Assembly: GCF_000150275.1 (NCBI RefSeq)
Contig: NW_002060946.1
Span: 2,933,454 to 2,997,453, forward strand
DNA: 64,000 bases
Direction of reading: 5' to 3'
From: Trichoplax adhaerens
Lineage: Eukaryota; Placozoa; Uniplacotomia; Trichoplacea; Trichoplacidae
Part shown: piece after piece, positions 1 through 10,900 of the stretch
How the letters are laid out: each line of letters opens with the position of its first letter
Position numbering within the stretch: the first letter of the stretch is position 1
Notes under the pieces: generated by a model
The model's input: the letters and a program-made list of their open reading frames with translations, nothing else
Database searches by the model: none
What the model was told of the DNA's origin: nothing
Made by a program: the position numbers and the translations under genes

Positions 1-93
1 AGGAATCACAGATAATTATCCCAGTACAAGAAATTCATTCATAAGCGCTGATTATCAATACAAGTAAAATAATTATTTACACCTAAGGGTTAC

Positions 94-2024
94 CTGGTCG
101 AGTAGCCTTGCACATCATGCAAACTCTTCTTATTTTGAAATTGAAATGGCCACACTAATTTACATTTACAGGTATGATTGGTGTTAGAATGTTACATTAT
201 ACAGTCGTAGTTAATGCACATAAAGTGCAGGCAATGTGAACATTTGTTACTATTCATATGCTTTGTTTCCGTAACACAGAAAACATGACAGAATACGATG
301 CCAGTAGTTCGTTAACGGTAACACCTAAGGGCTGCGATGCCCTACTAAGTAGCGGACGTTATTAAATCGTATGATAGTTTCGTCTTCATTTTACGAACTT
401 TGCTACACGTCCAGTCTCGGGGTTTGCTGTATTCGAGATAAGCATTTTGCCCTTGGATTCTTACCATACGCTAACGTAACCGTAAAGATAATTAACCGGG
501 TTAATACAAGTAATTATGCTTTGAATTTCCAATGTCCTTCCCAATTTTGACACCAAATTATTTATGAGATTTAAGGAAAACTGCGCTGACAGCTTGACTA
601 GAGTTAGGCTTATTACCCTACTGTCGTCCATCCATGCTACTGCATTTTTTAATTCGATGAATTCTACGAAAGCAAATCCTCTAGATTCCCCTGCGCAAAT
701 AAAAACACGACAATATTATATCATAGCTAGCCTAACAATACAGCAGTTGATATGCTGTATGCGTAATTATGTACTTCAAATATTTTCATAATATAATCTA
801 TGCTACAGTATGCATCATCGCTCCACAAATAGGCGCACCTGTTTCTTTATTGCGGATAAGCCTTACATCCTTTAGAACATGCTGTTGATCGAAATGGTCC
901 TCAATTATCTTGGAAATCTATAGATAAATGATATCACCGAAAATTTAGTCTACTTCAGTGAAACTACCATTTAGCAGTAAATATAAGCATTGATAGGATC
1001 GCTATATAGAAAATAATACATACATGTTTTTCGTCTACTTTGTACGCTAAATTACGAATAACGATTACACGATTAGGCTCTTCTCTATGATCGCGATTGT
1101 TCCCGTCCCGATTTCGTCTAGATTGTCGTTCGTCATCGTAGCTGCCTCTATCTGTTTCATCTTTTCTGTTATCCTTGCTATTATCGTCGTATTCAGGCCG
1201 TGTATATCTTCTCTTATTATCGACTCTCTAAATAAAAAAGTAAGAGTAGCGTATAACTTGTACCGTGGACAAAGTATAATTTTTTCCATAGGAATTAGTA
1301 TAGTAAAGTCTTGAGATGTTCAATTTGAATAAAACAAAAGTAATAAGTTTTTCGCCAAGATAGTAATTCAGGTAAATAGCTTTATTATACACTTTATATC
1401 GTAGTTACCTCATCTCTACGAGAGTACCCCATGTCAGAGCGGTTGCTGTAATCTGGTGGGCTACGAGAACGCCTTCTATCTCTCCTACGAGTGTAATCCG
1501 GGCTCCTCGATCTATAACGAGAAACCCTTGGACTGAGGCGTTGTCGATCGAATCTTCTTTCATAATATCGTGGACTAGGAGATCTTGCTCGACTGCTTTC
1601 GTTATAGTTTCGTCGGTTACTTTCGTCACAATAATAGTTATCACGTTCGTTACTAAAATATTGCTTATCTTGGGAGCGACGGCCCTGTTGACGGTAGAAA
1701 TCCTCATTATTTCGCCGATATCTAAGGAAGAATATTCTCGTTAGAAAATAGATCATTCAATCTTCCCAACTGCTGTAAATACGCAATCTCAGTTGCGATC
1801 AAGATATTAATTTATGACCGAAATACCTCTACTAAGGAATTGACTCCGTAGTAGGTACAAGTACAGTAAAAGCCTATTTTAGTTGATTACTTCTAATTGA
1901 TGCTGACACTAGATGATAATAATCATGACGCGTCATTGAACAGTTGCTTGTACCTTTCTTGATTATCTGGAGGTGGGTAATCCCTAAAGTCAGAATATTC
2001 ACTGTATCTCCAATCGGATTCCAT
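94..2024 (-). CDS. RBM5/RBM10: RBM5/RBM10-type splicing regulator, 5' part (partial)
   Basis: Nuclear RNA-binding protein of the RBM5/RBM10 family, which regulates alternative splicing. I rebuilt seven exons with matching phases: 2024-1954, 1721-1409, 1227-1024, 917-839, 690-617, 470-399 and 154-94. The start at 2024 opens with MESDWRYSEYSDFRDYPPP. Residues about 25-180 are rich in Arg, Ser and Tyr. RRM1 begins near residue 182 (VIVIRNLAYKVDEKH) and carries the RNP1-like SRGFAFVEF. A RanBP2-type zinc finger follows: W267, then C269, C272, C283 and C286. This order (RS-like region, RRM1, RanBP2 finger) is diagnostic of RBM5/6/10. The second RRM, OCRE and G-patch domains would lie left of the window. 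It is divergent from RYBP, with a 1.7 kb shared upstream region. One pro-orthologue of RBM5 and RBM10 is expected outside vertebrates, so I do not choose between them. Confidence 0.9.
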
Positions 2025-2772
2025 TTTACGTTAATTTTTTGACTATTGAGGTAACAAAGTCTTCGTTGGCTATCTATAACATATATAAGAAAAGCATAAC
2101 TTTTACGATAGAATTCTTTGGCTTTCCGAAAAGGCGTTAAAACAGTGCAAGGTATCATGACAACAGGCGAGTGACTTAAGTTTTACGATCCGTATTTGAA
2201 TAGAAGTCCCTTTTATCTTACTTTAGTTCTATTCTATGTGCGTTCGAGTATTTAATGATCCAATTTACGAAAGATGACAGAAATGGAGCTATAAATCCCT
2301 ACTGTACCGTTAAATTGTCTGCCTTTTTATATACAAACAATATTATTTACACATTACGTTGTGCTCTATTTGGAGAAATTAAAACGCATGACTCTGACAG
2401 ATAGTAAACAGGATCCTGTTTATATTCGATCTTCCTTTCGATTTTGATATCTGCTTCCATAAAAAGTGGCGCCGCTAGTGATAAACTACTTATGATGAAT
2501 TCAGTGGTTGCACGTTAATCGCGTGCGATCATGGACAGCCAAGATAGCTGTCTGAGTAAAATCTCGTTCGAACAGTTAGCGTACCAAGTAGAAACTGAAT
2601 AATTTGCATGCTACATGAGTAAGACACCCAATACGCGTAGTAAGTTGGCACATAGTAATATTTGCAAGGAAAATTTTGAAACAGAATGGGGTCATAAAAT
2701 GCAAGTTTGTTTTTGCTTTACTCTTACAATAAAAAAAAAATAATCAATTTATAATTACACAAGTAATATAAT

Positions 2773-2945
2773 TTACTGTATACGCGTATTACTAGTATTT
2801 ATTACAAAGTAAAGTCTGTCACTAGGTACTTGCAAAGTCAAGTCGTCTCCAGTTGATGAAAATACTGTCAAGACCATCCTATTCAAACTGTCGAGTAAGA
2901 ACATTTCATTACAAGAAGCATCTTCATATGCATTCAACTTTCTTT
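2773..2945 (-). other. unassigned open frame, possible lone exon
   Basis: The minus strand reads open for about 57 codons to a TAA at 2773. It is preceded by TTTTAG, which could be a 3' splice site or an in-frame stop. The product has a balanced composition (for example NEMFLLDSLNRMVLTVF) and does not look like translated AT-rich noise. I do not recognise the family. No matching upstream exon with a start codon was found; an ATG frame just upstream runs into the TAG. It may be a terminal exon, a decayed gene, or chance. Confidence 0.2.
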
Positions 2946-3089
2946 CTATACTGACTATCAACTAAAATTGATATCCCAGTTTCGATGATGATTTGCTAGC
3001 CATCACGTTCTCTTTGCATCATTTTGTGAGTGTACGCTAGAGATGGGACATTGTGCTTTAGCACACTGGTAGGCATTGGGTAGTGGGCA

Positions 3090-3260
3090 CCACATGCCTG
3101 TGGCTGCCATAGTGTACAGTACGGTACGTGTACATCATGGGCAAAGACCGTCCACTAGTCTTATTACAGATTTACAGTACTGTACAGTTAGGCCTGTTGA
3201 TGGTTTGGTTTTAGCCATGAACAGGCCTAAGTACAGTACTCACAGTCGGTTCTCGAGAGC
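3090..3260. repeat. GTAC/CAGTAC palindrome cluster
   Basis: Repeated overlapping short palindromes of the form TACAGTAC and GTACTGTAC, loosely spaced, in the shared upstream region of RBM5/10 and RYBP. The rest of 2025-3756 outside this cluster, the next one and the open frame at 2773-2945 shows nothing I can assign. Confidence 0.6.
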
Positions 3261-3547
3261 TTACTGTATAGCGCCAATTTTCCCCCCAAAATAATATTCT
3301 ACCCTATTTTAAAACTACTAAGTAAGGACGTAAAACCTTAAACACATTTATAGAGCGATTTAATGTTCTTTAATTAGTAATGATATAAAATCTACTTACG
3401 CTTGAATTATAATTTACCTTGAAATAGACATCTTCAAAGAGACTGGAACGACAACGTTCCAGGAGTTGCCAATCGATTAATGTTGCGCAGTTGTGTGACT
3501 TTTTATTGTACTGCGTACAGTGTACGTCCGATTGCCTGTCCAGAACT

Positions 3548-3706
3548 CTAGTACAGTACTGTACAGCTCAGTCACAGTACTGTACTGTACAGTACAGTAC
3601 AATGTACAGTACATTACAGTATCCACTCCCTGTAGTACTGTACGTACAGTACAATGTACTGTAAAGTACAGTGTACTGTACTGTGCTGTGCCGTGCCGTA
3701 ACGTAC
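3548..3706. repeat. dense GTAC palindrome array just upstream of RYBP
   Basis: An almost uninterrupted run of overlapping palindromes (CAGTACTGTACTGTACAGTA and similar), ending about 50 bases before the RYBP start codon. Because the array is its own reverse complement, it reads open on both strands and gives false protein calls. Its position is compatible with a promoter or 5' UTR role; that role is inference. Confidence 0.75.
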
Positions 3707-3756
3707 CGAAACGAGTAAAGAAAGAGTGTTCAGCTGCACAAAACCGACAATACAAA

Positions 3757-5629
3757 ATGGAGAAACTGAGGTAAGCGTTTATCAATCCGAATGCTGTTTT
3801 TCGATAACATTACTTCCTTTTCTTATATGACAAGATAACTTCAAACTAAAGCAGTCTGCTGCAATCTTCAAGAAATCTCATTAGGCTTCTTGAAATTCAA
3901 TTTGTAAAGACGATTATCATCAAAATTGTTGTTTATCATTTGTTAAACAAAAGCCCATGCAAAATTATCTGAAAGCTAGGATACAAAAGCAAAGCCCGAC
4001 AACTGTTATTTTATAGTTATACGACTCACGTTACGTTTTCATAAGATTCAAAATTGTTAGTTATAGTTACATTATGATAGTGTACTATGGAATGCAACAC
4101 TGATTGCAGTTTACTTCTTCTTCGATGTTATTATTGAAAAGATAGACAACACTATAGAACAGGCGTACAATAATTTTCTGAAGAGTGAAAAAGCAACGAG
4201 TGCTAGCGTATCTCTGAAATTTGGTGATAACACATAATGGATGATTTATTTTAGGAGTAAGAAATCACGATCAAGTAGCGAAGATAGCTATTGGGATTGC
4301 ACTGTTTGCACATATCGAAATATCACTACGGCTTTTAAGTGTTTGATGTGTGATGTTCGAAAAGGCACTTCTACTCGGTAGGAAGAATATTAATTTCAAA
4401 CTATAAAAATGACAACTAATGTATATAGCATTTAACTTTCCTAATTATCTATCTTAACTTGGAAATTGTGCATCAGAGCACTATTTTTACTTTTAATATG
4501 CGTACAATACTGTATGTTATGCTGTAGTGAATCATGAAATATAGAATAATAGATGTAGTTTATGGCATGTTCCGGGTCAAACGATACACAAACTTACGTA
4601 ATTTCGTTCTAGAGATTTCAATTTACTCTTGCATTTGATGTTTTTCATCATACAATAAGATATACTGTAGTTATCGTTTGTTAGAGTAGTACACATAATA
4701 GTATAATACTACAGTACTCTTCTTACTATGCCATTTCTCAGATATTGGTTTATTACATACCAACCATTAATATTTTGATAATGTCGGAGTTCAACTGTAC
4801 ATTGTACAAGCGAATTACAATGTTTAATAAGCTTATGCTGACGAGATCACAATATTTTTACAATTTATCAGCAAGCCCAGAGTAAGTGCCGAAATAGTTG
4901 CCCAACACCTTGCTCAGCAAATAAATGCTATATCTTCAAGAAAACCGAATAGTCATTCGAAGAAAGTTAAGAAGTTACGGTAATTTCGACTATACGAGCG
5001 TATACTAAACAAATCCAGTACAGTTGCCTATTTACCTGAATTTTAATAATTGATTGTACTAGCTAATTAAATTTTCGCGTTGTGCAGCCATGTATTATCG
5101 TAAAATTATATACATTCCAACGTATGAAATCTAACAACTGCAGCAGTAGAGAATAATAGTCATTGCCATTTCTAGTAGATTCAACTATTAGTCGTTCGAA
5201 TCAATGCCTACCATTTATTGATAGCAGTTGAAAAGTTTATTCGTTCTTAACACTTTATCTATGCACCTTTCCTGCTGTAGGACTACCAGTCTAGTTATAT
5301 GGTATCATACTACAATATTATATCCTTCTATTGTGCAATCGTAATCAATCGATAGCCAACATATGTTTAATTGTTAAGTTTTTTATATGTATGTATTATT
5401 GCATGTAAAACTAAATAATTATAATCCTTCTTTAATTATCAAAAGACCGAGGTTAAAAAATGTGGATAGGGACAGTGGACAACAAATGGCTGTTACCGTT
5501 GGATCAGTTACTGTAATCATAACCGATTACAAGGAATTGAAATCGCAAGACAAACGATCTGATAATAGTAGCATAGCTAGTTTAACATCGACCACAAATA
5601 CCGAAAGAAGTAGTAGCAATAAATCATGA
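3757..5629 (+). CDS. RYBP: RING1 and YY1-binding protein (RYBP/YAF2)
   Basis: Subunit of variant Polycomb repressive complex 1; it bridges RING1 proteins, ubiquitinated H2A and YY1-type factors in the nucleus. Four exons join cleanly: 3757-3770, 4255-4377, 4872-4979 and 5446-5629 (TGA), giving 142 aa. Exon 2 encodes a RanBP2/NZF zinc finger: W18, then C20, C23, C34 and C37, ending in the family signature DVRKGTSTR. Exon 3 matches the conserved KPR...AQHLAQQ stretch. Exon 4 carries the RING1/CBX-binding C-terminal core (PRLKNVDR, then [15 protein letters not shown]), followed by a Ser/Thr-rich tail. Vertebrate RYBP is longer (about 228 aa); the linker is shorter here. A first exon of only 14 coding bases is unusual but phase-consistent. 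An AATAAA motif lies next to the stop codon. Confidence 0.95.
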
Positions 5630-6702
5630 CGTTGCTCTTGGATCACCTCTACAATAGTGATTATAATGACTCATTTAACGATTTGTAATGCCATTTTGTC
5701 TACGTGAACAATTCTGTGCCGATAGCTTTGATAGAAATTGATACTTAATCAATCTATTCATATCTGGCGTTACGTAAGATTAAATTGAACTAATTCACGA
5801 TATTCTATACAGTTTATAAGTAGTTATTGTGGACATAAATAGTCTACTCTTAAGTATTATAATATGAAGCTTTTGGTAACTGAATTCTAATTTGATATTT
5901 AATGTCGTATTTACTGTTATATATATATATATAAAACATTAGCTTGCATAATTAATTTACTAGTTATATCTATCGAAATATGCCGGTGCTAAATATAGAC
6001 ATTTCTTTTATGAATATTTCATCTGCAGTCAGCAAGCTAGACAAGGGAATTTTTTAATTGATTTCTTGATAACTAAAAACATCGTGTTAATACCTCGCAA
6101 TAGCTGCCAGATTTTGTGGCACCTAATTGACATTCAATTTTTTGAATACTGTATAATTATATGCTCGTGTTGATATGGACCAAACTTATTTACTAAATCT
6201 ATACTTCCTGTATTGAAAAGTGCTGCGTGAAAGCAAAATCATGTTCGGTACAGACTGTAGTACTGTGCACACGTAATAGACCGTATTGCAGATTGAAATT
6301 ATTTGCTACTATTTGTAAAACCTGAATCAGCCATCTTGTTTATGCTGTAAGACAGATTAGTTTGCGATTGCTTGATCAAGATGGCGTTAACGTATACTTA
6401 ATCTCGCCTCAAAAATTAATTTTTAATTTATATGAGAAAGTAGTACCACAGAACAATTGACCCGTACGACTATATTGCTTGTGCTACATCATCTTAGACT
6501 AGCAAAGGATATAATAATTAACCTAATCTGTTTTTACTCACCCAATAAATGCAAATATAGGCAGTATATTTCGTATATTAATAATTATATTGTCATCGCT
6601 CTGTAATTATACAAGTTGTCATGAAAAGAGATGATTTATTAATGAAATACTTATGAAGAAGCAACTCAGGTTACATTCCATCTGTCTATTTCATTACAGT
6701 TA

Positions 6703-6860
6703 ATATGCATCTCGATGGCTCATTGAGGAGTCTAGAACAGATGTCTGAGATGTTTAACTATGAATTAGTTTACTACAGTACCAAGCAATGGACTCTACTC
6801 AGTCATCAACGAGATGAAGTCCGCAACTACAGCCGCGCTACTGCGTCCTCTGTCGCATGA
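6703..6860 (+). other. candidate terminal exon of an unidentified small gene
   Basis: A good 3' splice site (pyrimidine-rich tract ending TTTCATTACAG) is followed by about 52 open codons ending in TGA at 6858-6860. The codons include HLDGSLRSLEQMSEMFNYE, which looks like an amphipathic helix. An ATG in the strong context CAAGATGGCG lies near 6380 and could start the gene. A middle exon would be needed, and the only one I could fit uses a weak donor. I do not recognise the product. Confidence 0.22.
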
Positions 6861-7314
6861 GTAGCTGCTTTTTAAGATTTCAGTTTACACTATACAATTA
6901 ACTTGATTGTATGCTGTACTGTGTTAGTTTAAGCCCTAGCTGTACGGTAACACGACGAGCTTCAAACCGAAGGAAAATATCATACCTGCAAAAGCCCTTT
7001 CTGGCATCCCCTTGTGCCTGCCGTGCTAAATAAAATGAATGAAATTACTGCTGCAGTAAAATGTACAACAGTAAATTACGTCTGCAAATTGTGCTGTTAA
7101 TTTTCAGCAGCTGCACATGAAGAGTTGGAATAATGAATTAAATTATATATCGCACAACAACGATCAATAAGGACTGCACGTTCATACTGTATACCACTAT
7201 TGATCAACGCATTATTGAATGCATTACGTAGTTCTGCAGCTTTGCATTATTTAGCAATCTACGAAATTGAAAAGTTAAACCTGGAATCTCCCGTCAGCCA
7301 AGGGAAGAATCGTT

Positions 7315-7365
7315 CAGTACACAGTACGTACTGTACAGTAGACTGTACAGTACAGTACATTGTAC
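7315..7365. repeat. GTAC palindrome patch upstream of UBR4
   Basis: A short run of ACAGTACGTACTGTACAGTA-type overlapping palindromes about 600 bases before the UBR4 start. The same style of repeat recurs near RYBP and KDM5. Confidence 0.6.
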
Positions 7366-7539
7366 GGTTGTCGTAAGAAATGACAGATGGAAGGGAAAGG
7401 TATTGTCTATCTAATTGTCAAAGAAGTCTGGCTACAGTACTGCGCTTGACTACTGAGTGAGACGGTATACAATATAGTGTATTCAAAATGATCAGGTTTG
7501 AAGCTTTTTCTTTTACAATGCAAAGTCTTCTAGCTCGTC

Positions 7540-7820
7540 AGTACTGTACTGTACACTGTACACTGTATAGTTATGGGGCTACAGAAGAATTGGTACAGTG
7601 TAGTGCTGAGTCAGGTAGAAACTACCATAGAGCCTGATAGAGAGGTAAGAAACATCGCCGATGGTGTCAAGAAAGGAAAGTAGTCACGTCACGTCCCCGT
7701 CCCCGACTGAGCTGTATGCACTACAGTACTGTACTGTACTGTACTGTACACTGTGTACTAGACTATGACTGTAGTCTACATACTGTAAATCTGGATTATA
7801 GTACTGTACTATGTCATCGT
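7540..7820. repeat. GTAC palindrome patches in the UBR4 upstream region
   Basis: Two patches, near 7540-7570 and 7720-7815, contain repeated CAGTACTGTACTGTAC-like palindromes. The second ends about 110 bases before the UBR4 ATG. Confidence 0.6.
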
Positions 7821-7926
7821 GATGACTAATGACCTATAGCACTGTATATAGTTCTAGCTACCGTACCGCAGCGTTAAATTAAAAGTTAGCGGCTGCGAAA
7901 GCCAGACATAATCAGACCAATGAAAG

Positions 7927-10900
7927 ATGTCTTCCTCTGGGGAAGCTGAATTATCATGGTCGCGATGTGTTGATTCCTTCGTAAATTCGATTGAAGATCC
8001 TTCCATCAAGTCCGAAGATATTATTGTTGCAACACTAAATGCAAGGTTAGGAAATGCTACTAACAGTCATGAAAGTTGTTATACATTCATAGTATTCGAG
8101 CGAGAAAAAATGAATACTTGGCGTACTTCTTGCACCGCAATTTTCATAGCACATTTCACATTTTATATTTATTATTATTCTATCCCTCTTGCATTTTTCT
8201 ATCAACTACAGTGGGACATTATTATGGGAGCATGACGTTGCAAATAAAGATTTCTTTGCCAATTTCGCTGTACTAGCATCCTATATTTTGTCGAGACGTC
8301 TTGATGCAGGTACAATCACAATAATATTCTCCCAACATTGTTAGCCAAACTTACAGTACTGTATATTGAAATGAGATACTTACTACATAGCAAGACTAGC
8401 GCAGTATAGACATACATCACCGTATCAGACAGAATACTACCGGCAATATGACATTTCCATCTCTTTCTATATGTACGCGTATTAGGTAAACCTGTCAATG
8501 GCGATTTCATCCTATCATGCCGAAAGTTGATCAAGTACTCTATTGAGTTTTTAAAATGTACCGAAAAGTATTCGTTGATTAGAAGTGTAAGTTCAATATT
8601 TGTCACCTTGATACAATGTTAATTTTATTTTTTGCCTCCAGTCAAGATGTGCTGTAGTCTATCAATGTAGGCCTCAATTTATTCTGTAATCTGATTTCTG
8701 AAGTTTGCCTCATTTTTGGATTGAGCTACGATATTTTTGGGGAATATTGCGTTATCAAATAGACTTAGAAATATATTTTTAAATGCTACATTTCGTATGA
8801 ATTAACTGTAAAATTTCCATCGTATTTCTCAGTATCGTGTAATTGAAATAATCAACGCATTATGCTATGGAGCGGAAACACCAGACAAAGACGATATTAT
8901 GGGCATCTTATATGCAAAGTATACCATTAAAGACTCTAAATACCCTGATGATTCATACTTACGCCAGGATACTACTTATAAAGCTCCAATAGCGGCAACT
9001 GCTGATCGGGATCTAGCTTTGCAGCAGTTCTTAACTACTGCTATGGAAGCGAATGCACAACAATACAGTTGCTTACATCAAAATATGATTCATGGCTTTG
9101 TTGACACAACCTTCCATATCCCTTCATTTGATCGACAGCCAAAGAAGGGAAATATCGCATTTTTTTGTCAGTGTGGTGGCCCAGAATTATTATGGTCTTA
9201 CTGTAAGAGTTTAAGCATTTTTAATACGGTATTATCTAAGCTGCATAAAGGGACTGGGACCAATATCAACGTCGGCGACCCACTGTTGCTGTCCAATGCT
9301 GATGATGAACTTGTTGAATTGGTATCCAATAGGTACGTCCATTTGAAAGAATACAATAGAGTAGTAAGCGCTTAGACTAAATGATGGAACAAATGCTTCT
9401 GAGTGTGTTGCATAACTGTTGTACTTATAATTATTAATGTCAATTATATAATAATTGACACAAATGTTTACGTTCCTTCTTTTACAGGCTTAATGATATT
9501 GAAGATCAATTAAGTATTTTATCAAAGTGCATATCATTGATAACCGTTCACGCACTTGAAGATAATGTTATCTCTGATATCGCTTTACTACCACTACTGT
9601 GCATCAAGTGCGCTCTGTTATTCATTGCATCAACAGCAAAGCAATCAACGTTGTCTCAAGATAACTTACAAAATGACCCTCTGAGCATAGTAAAGAATGC
9701 GGTAAGTTAAAAATTTTCGTAACTACAAAATTTATAACCATGTTATTTCTTCGCTTACATACAGTATGCTATCTACGTTATTGTAACTCACAATAATATT
9801 GCTGTTCACAGCTAGTAATTGCCGATACCATTTGTGAAGCATTAGAGAGACAATGCGGCGAAAAGGTATGCACATTGTACAAGATAGCGGTTTTCGAATA
9901 CAACAATTACCGACTAGTTCGTTTAAGTTAAATGATAGTATTTACTCGAAGGTTATTAGTTAACTTTGGAATAATTTTGATGTCATCTCACAGATATCAT
10001 CCAATTTATATACTGCTATTGGAGTGCAAACTATTAATGGGTTACAAATGAGCTTACAACTTGATAAAGATAGAAAAAATTTTAGCGGGTATGTCCTTCG
10101 CTGATTATTGCTAATTGTACTAAGTTTGTGTCCCAGTCGTTCGTAATAAATTATATTGTACTTCATCTTCCATTACATTATCAGGATTAGCCAGCTAGCC
10201 TTATTGATAGGCCCATGGGCAATCTCCGTACTCTCAAGAGTGATACAACGAAATCGTCATGAGGTTTGTTAGTCTTACTTTAAATATTTAGGACAAATAG
10301 ATTACTCAGTTACTCCTCAGGAAATAAAGCAATCAATACCTTCTATATCAGACATTTCAGGATTCAGACAGTGTAGATAACTTGGACTTGCTGAAGCCAC
10401 ATTTTGCAGATCACCAAATAAGCTTTATTTTATCATCTGTTCCAATTTTTGATAATCTACTCAGTCTCATATATGATACATTTTCAAATGTAAGTATATT
10501 ACTGGTCTATCTCATTTATACTGACTTCTAAACTTTCGAATACACCTTATTAGTAACGTTTATTGTAATGTGTTATAATTTATGCTTAATTTCATTACTT
10601 GTCTTATTTCATATTATCGAAAATAGTGTACATCTGTGGCTAAAAAATCTCTATCCTCAAGCAGTGGATCAAAAAGCTCATTAGAAGGCGGAGTATCTAA
10701 AGTTCCTATTAGTGGATTTGAAGACCATGAAAGCAGTAGTTCTGATGATGGTAATCACAAATGATTAGTAATGTATTGTTGCTGTAGTATTTTATTTTAC
10801 GTAAAATAGAATAATCCTAGATACGTTCTACAAATTTTAAAAATTTTACAGCATGTTGACTACATCGACTTCAAATCACTATCAGTAGTTAGCAGCTATA

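Larger units (their letters stand above)
5630..7926. other. intergenic spacer between RYBP and UBR4
   Basis: AT-rich spacer of 2.3 kb. It holds three GTAC palindrome patches near its right end and one candidate exon at 6703-6860. Two YY1-like motifs, GCCATCTTG near 6333 and AAGATGGCG near 6379, face each other. That could mark a small promoter, but no gene was confirmed. Confidence 0.5.

Noticed and set aside
1087-1314. Plus-strand open frame of 75 codons
   Set aside because: It is antisense to the RBM5/10 exon 1227-1024, which is supported by RRM homology and splice phases.
1874-2158. Minus-strand open frame of 94 codons
   Set aside because: The true coding here is another frame, 2024-1954, which starts the RBM5/10 protein and splices in phase to the next exon.
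3477-3785. Long open frames on both strands (about 100 and 84 codons)
   Set aside because: They come from the self-complementary GTAC palindrome array, which lacks stop codons in several frames. The only real coding here is the 14-base RYBP first exon at 3757-3770.
5180-5215. A tRNA-like TTCGAATC motif
   Set aside because: No flanking acceptor, anticodon or D-arm pairing could be found.
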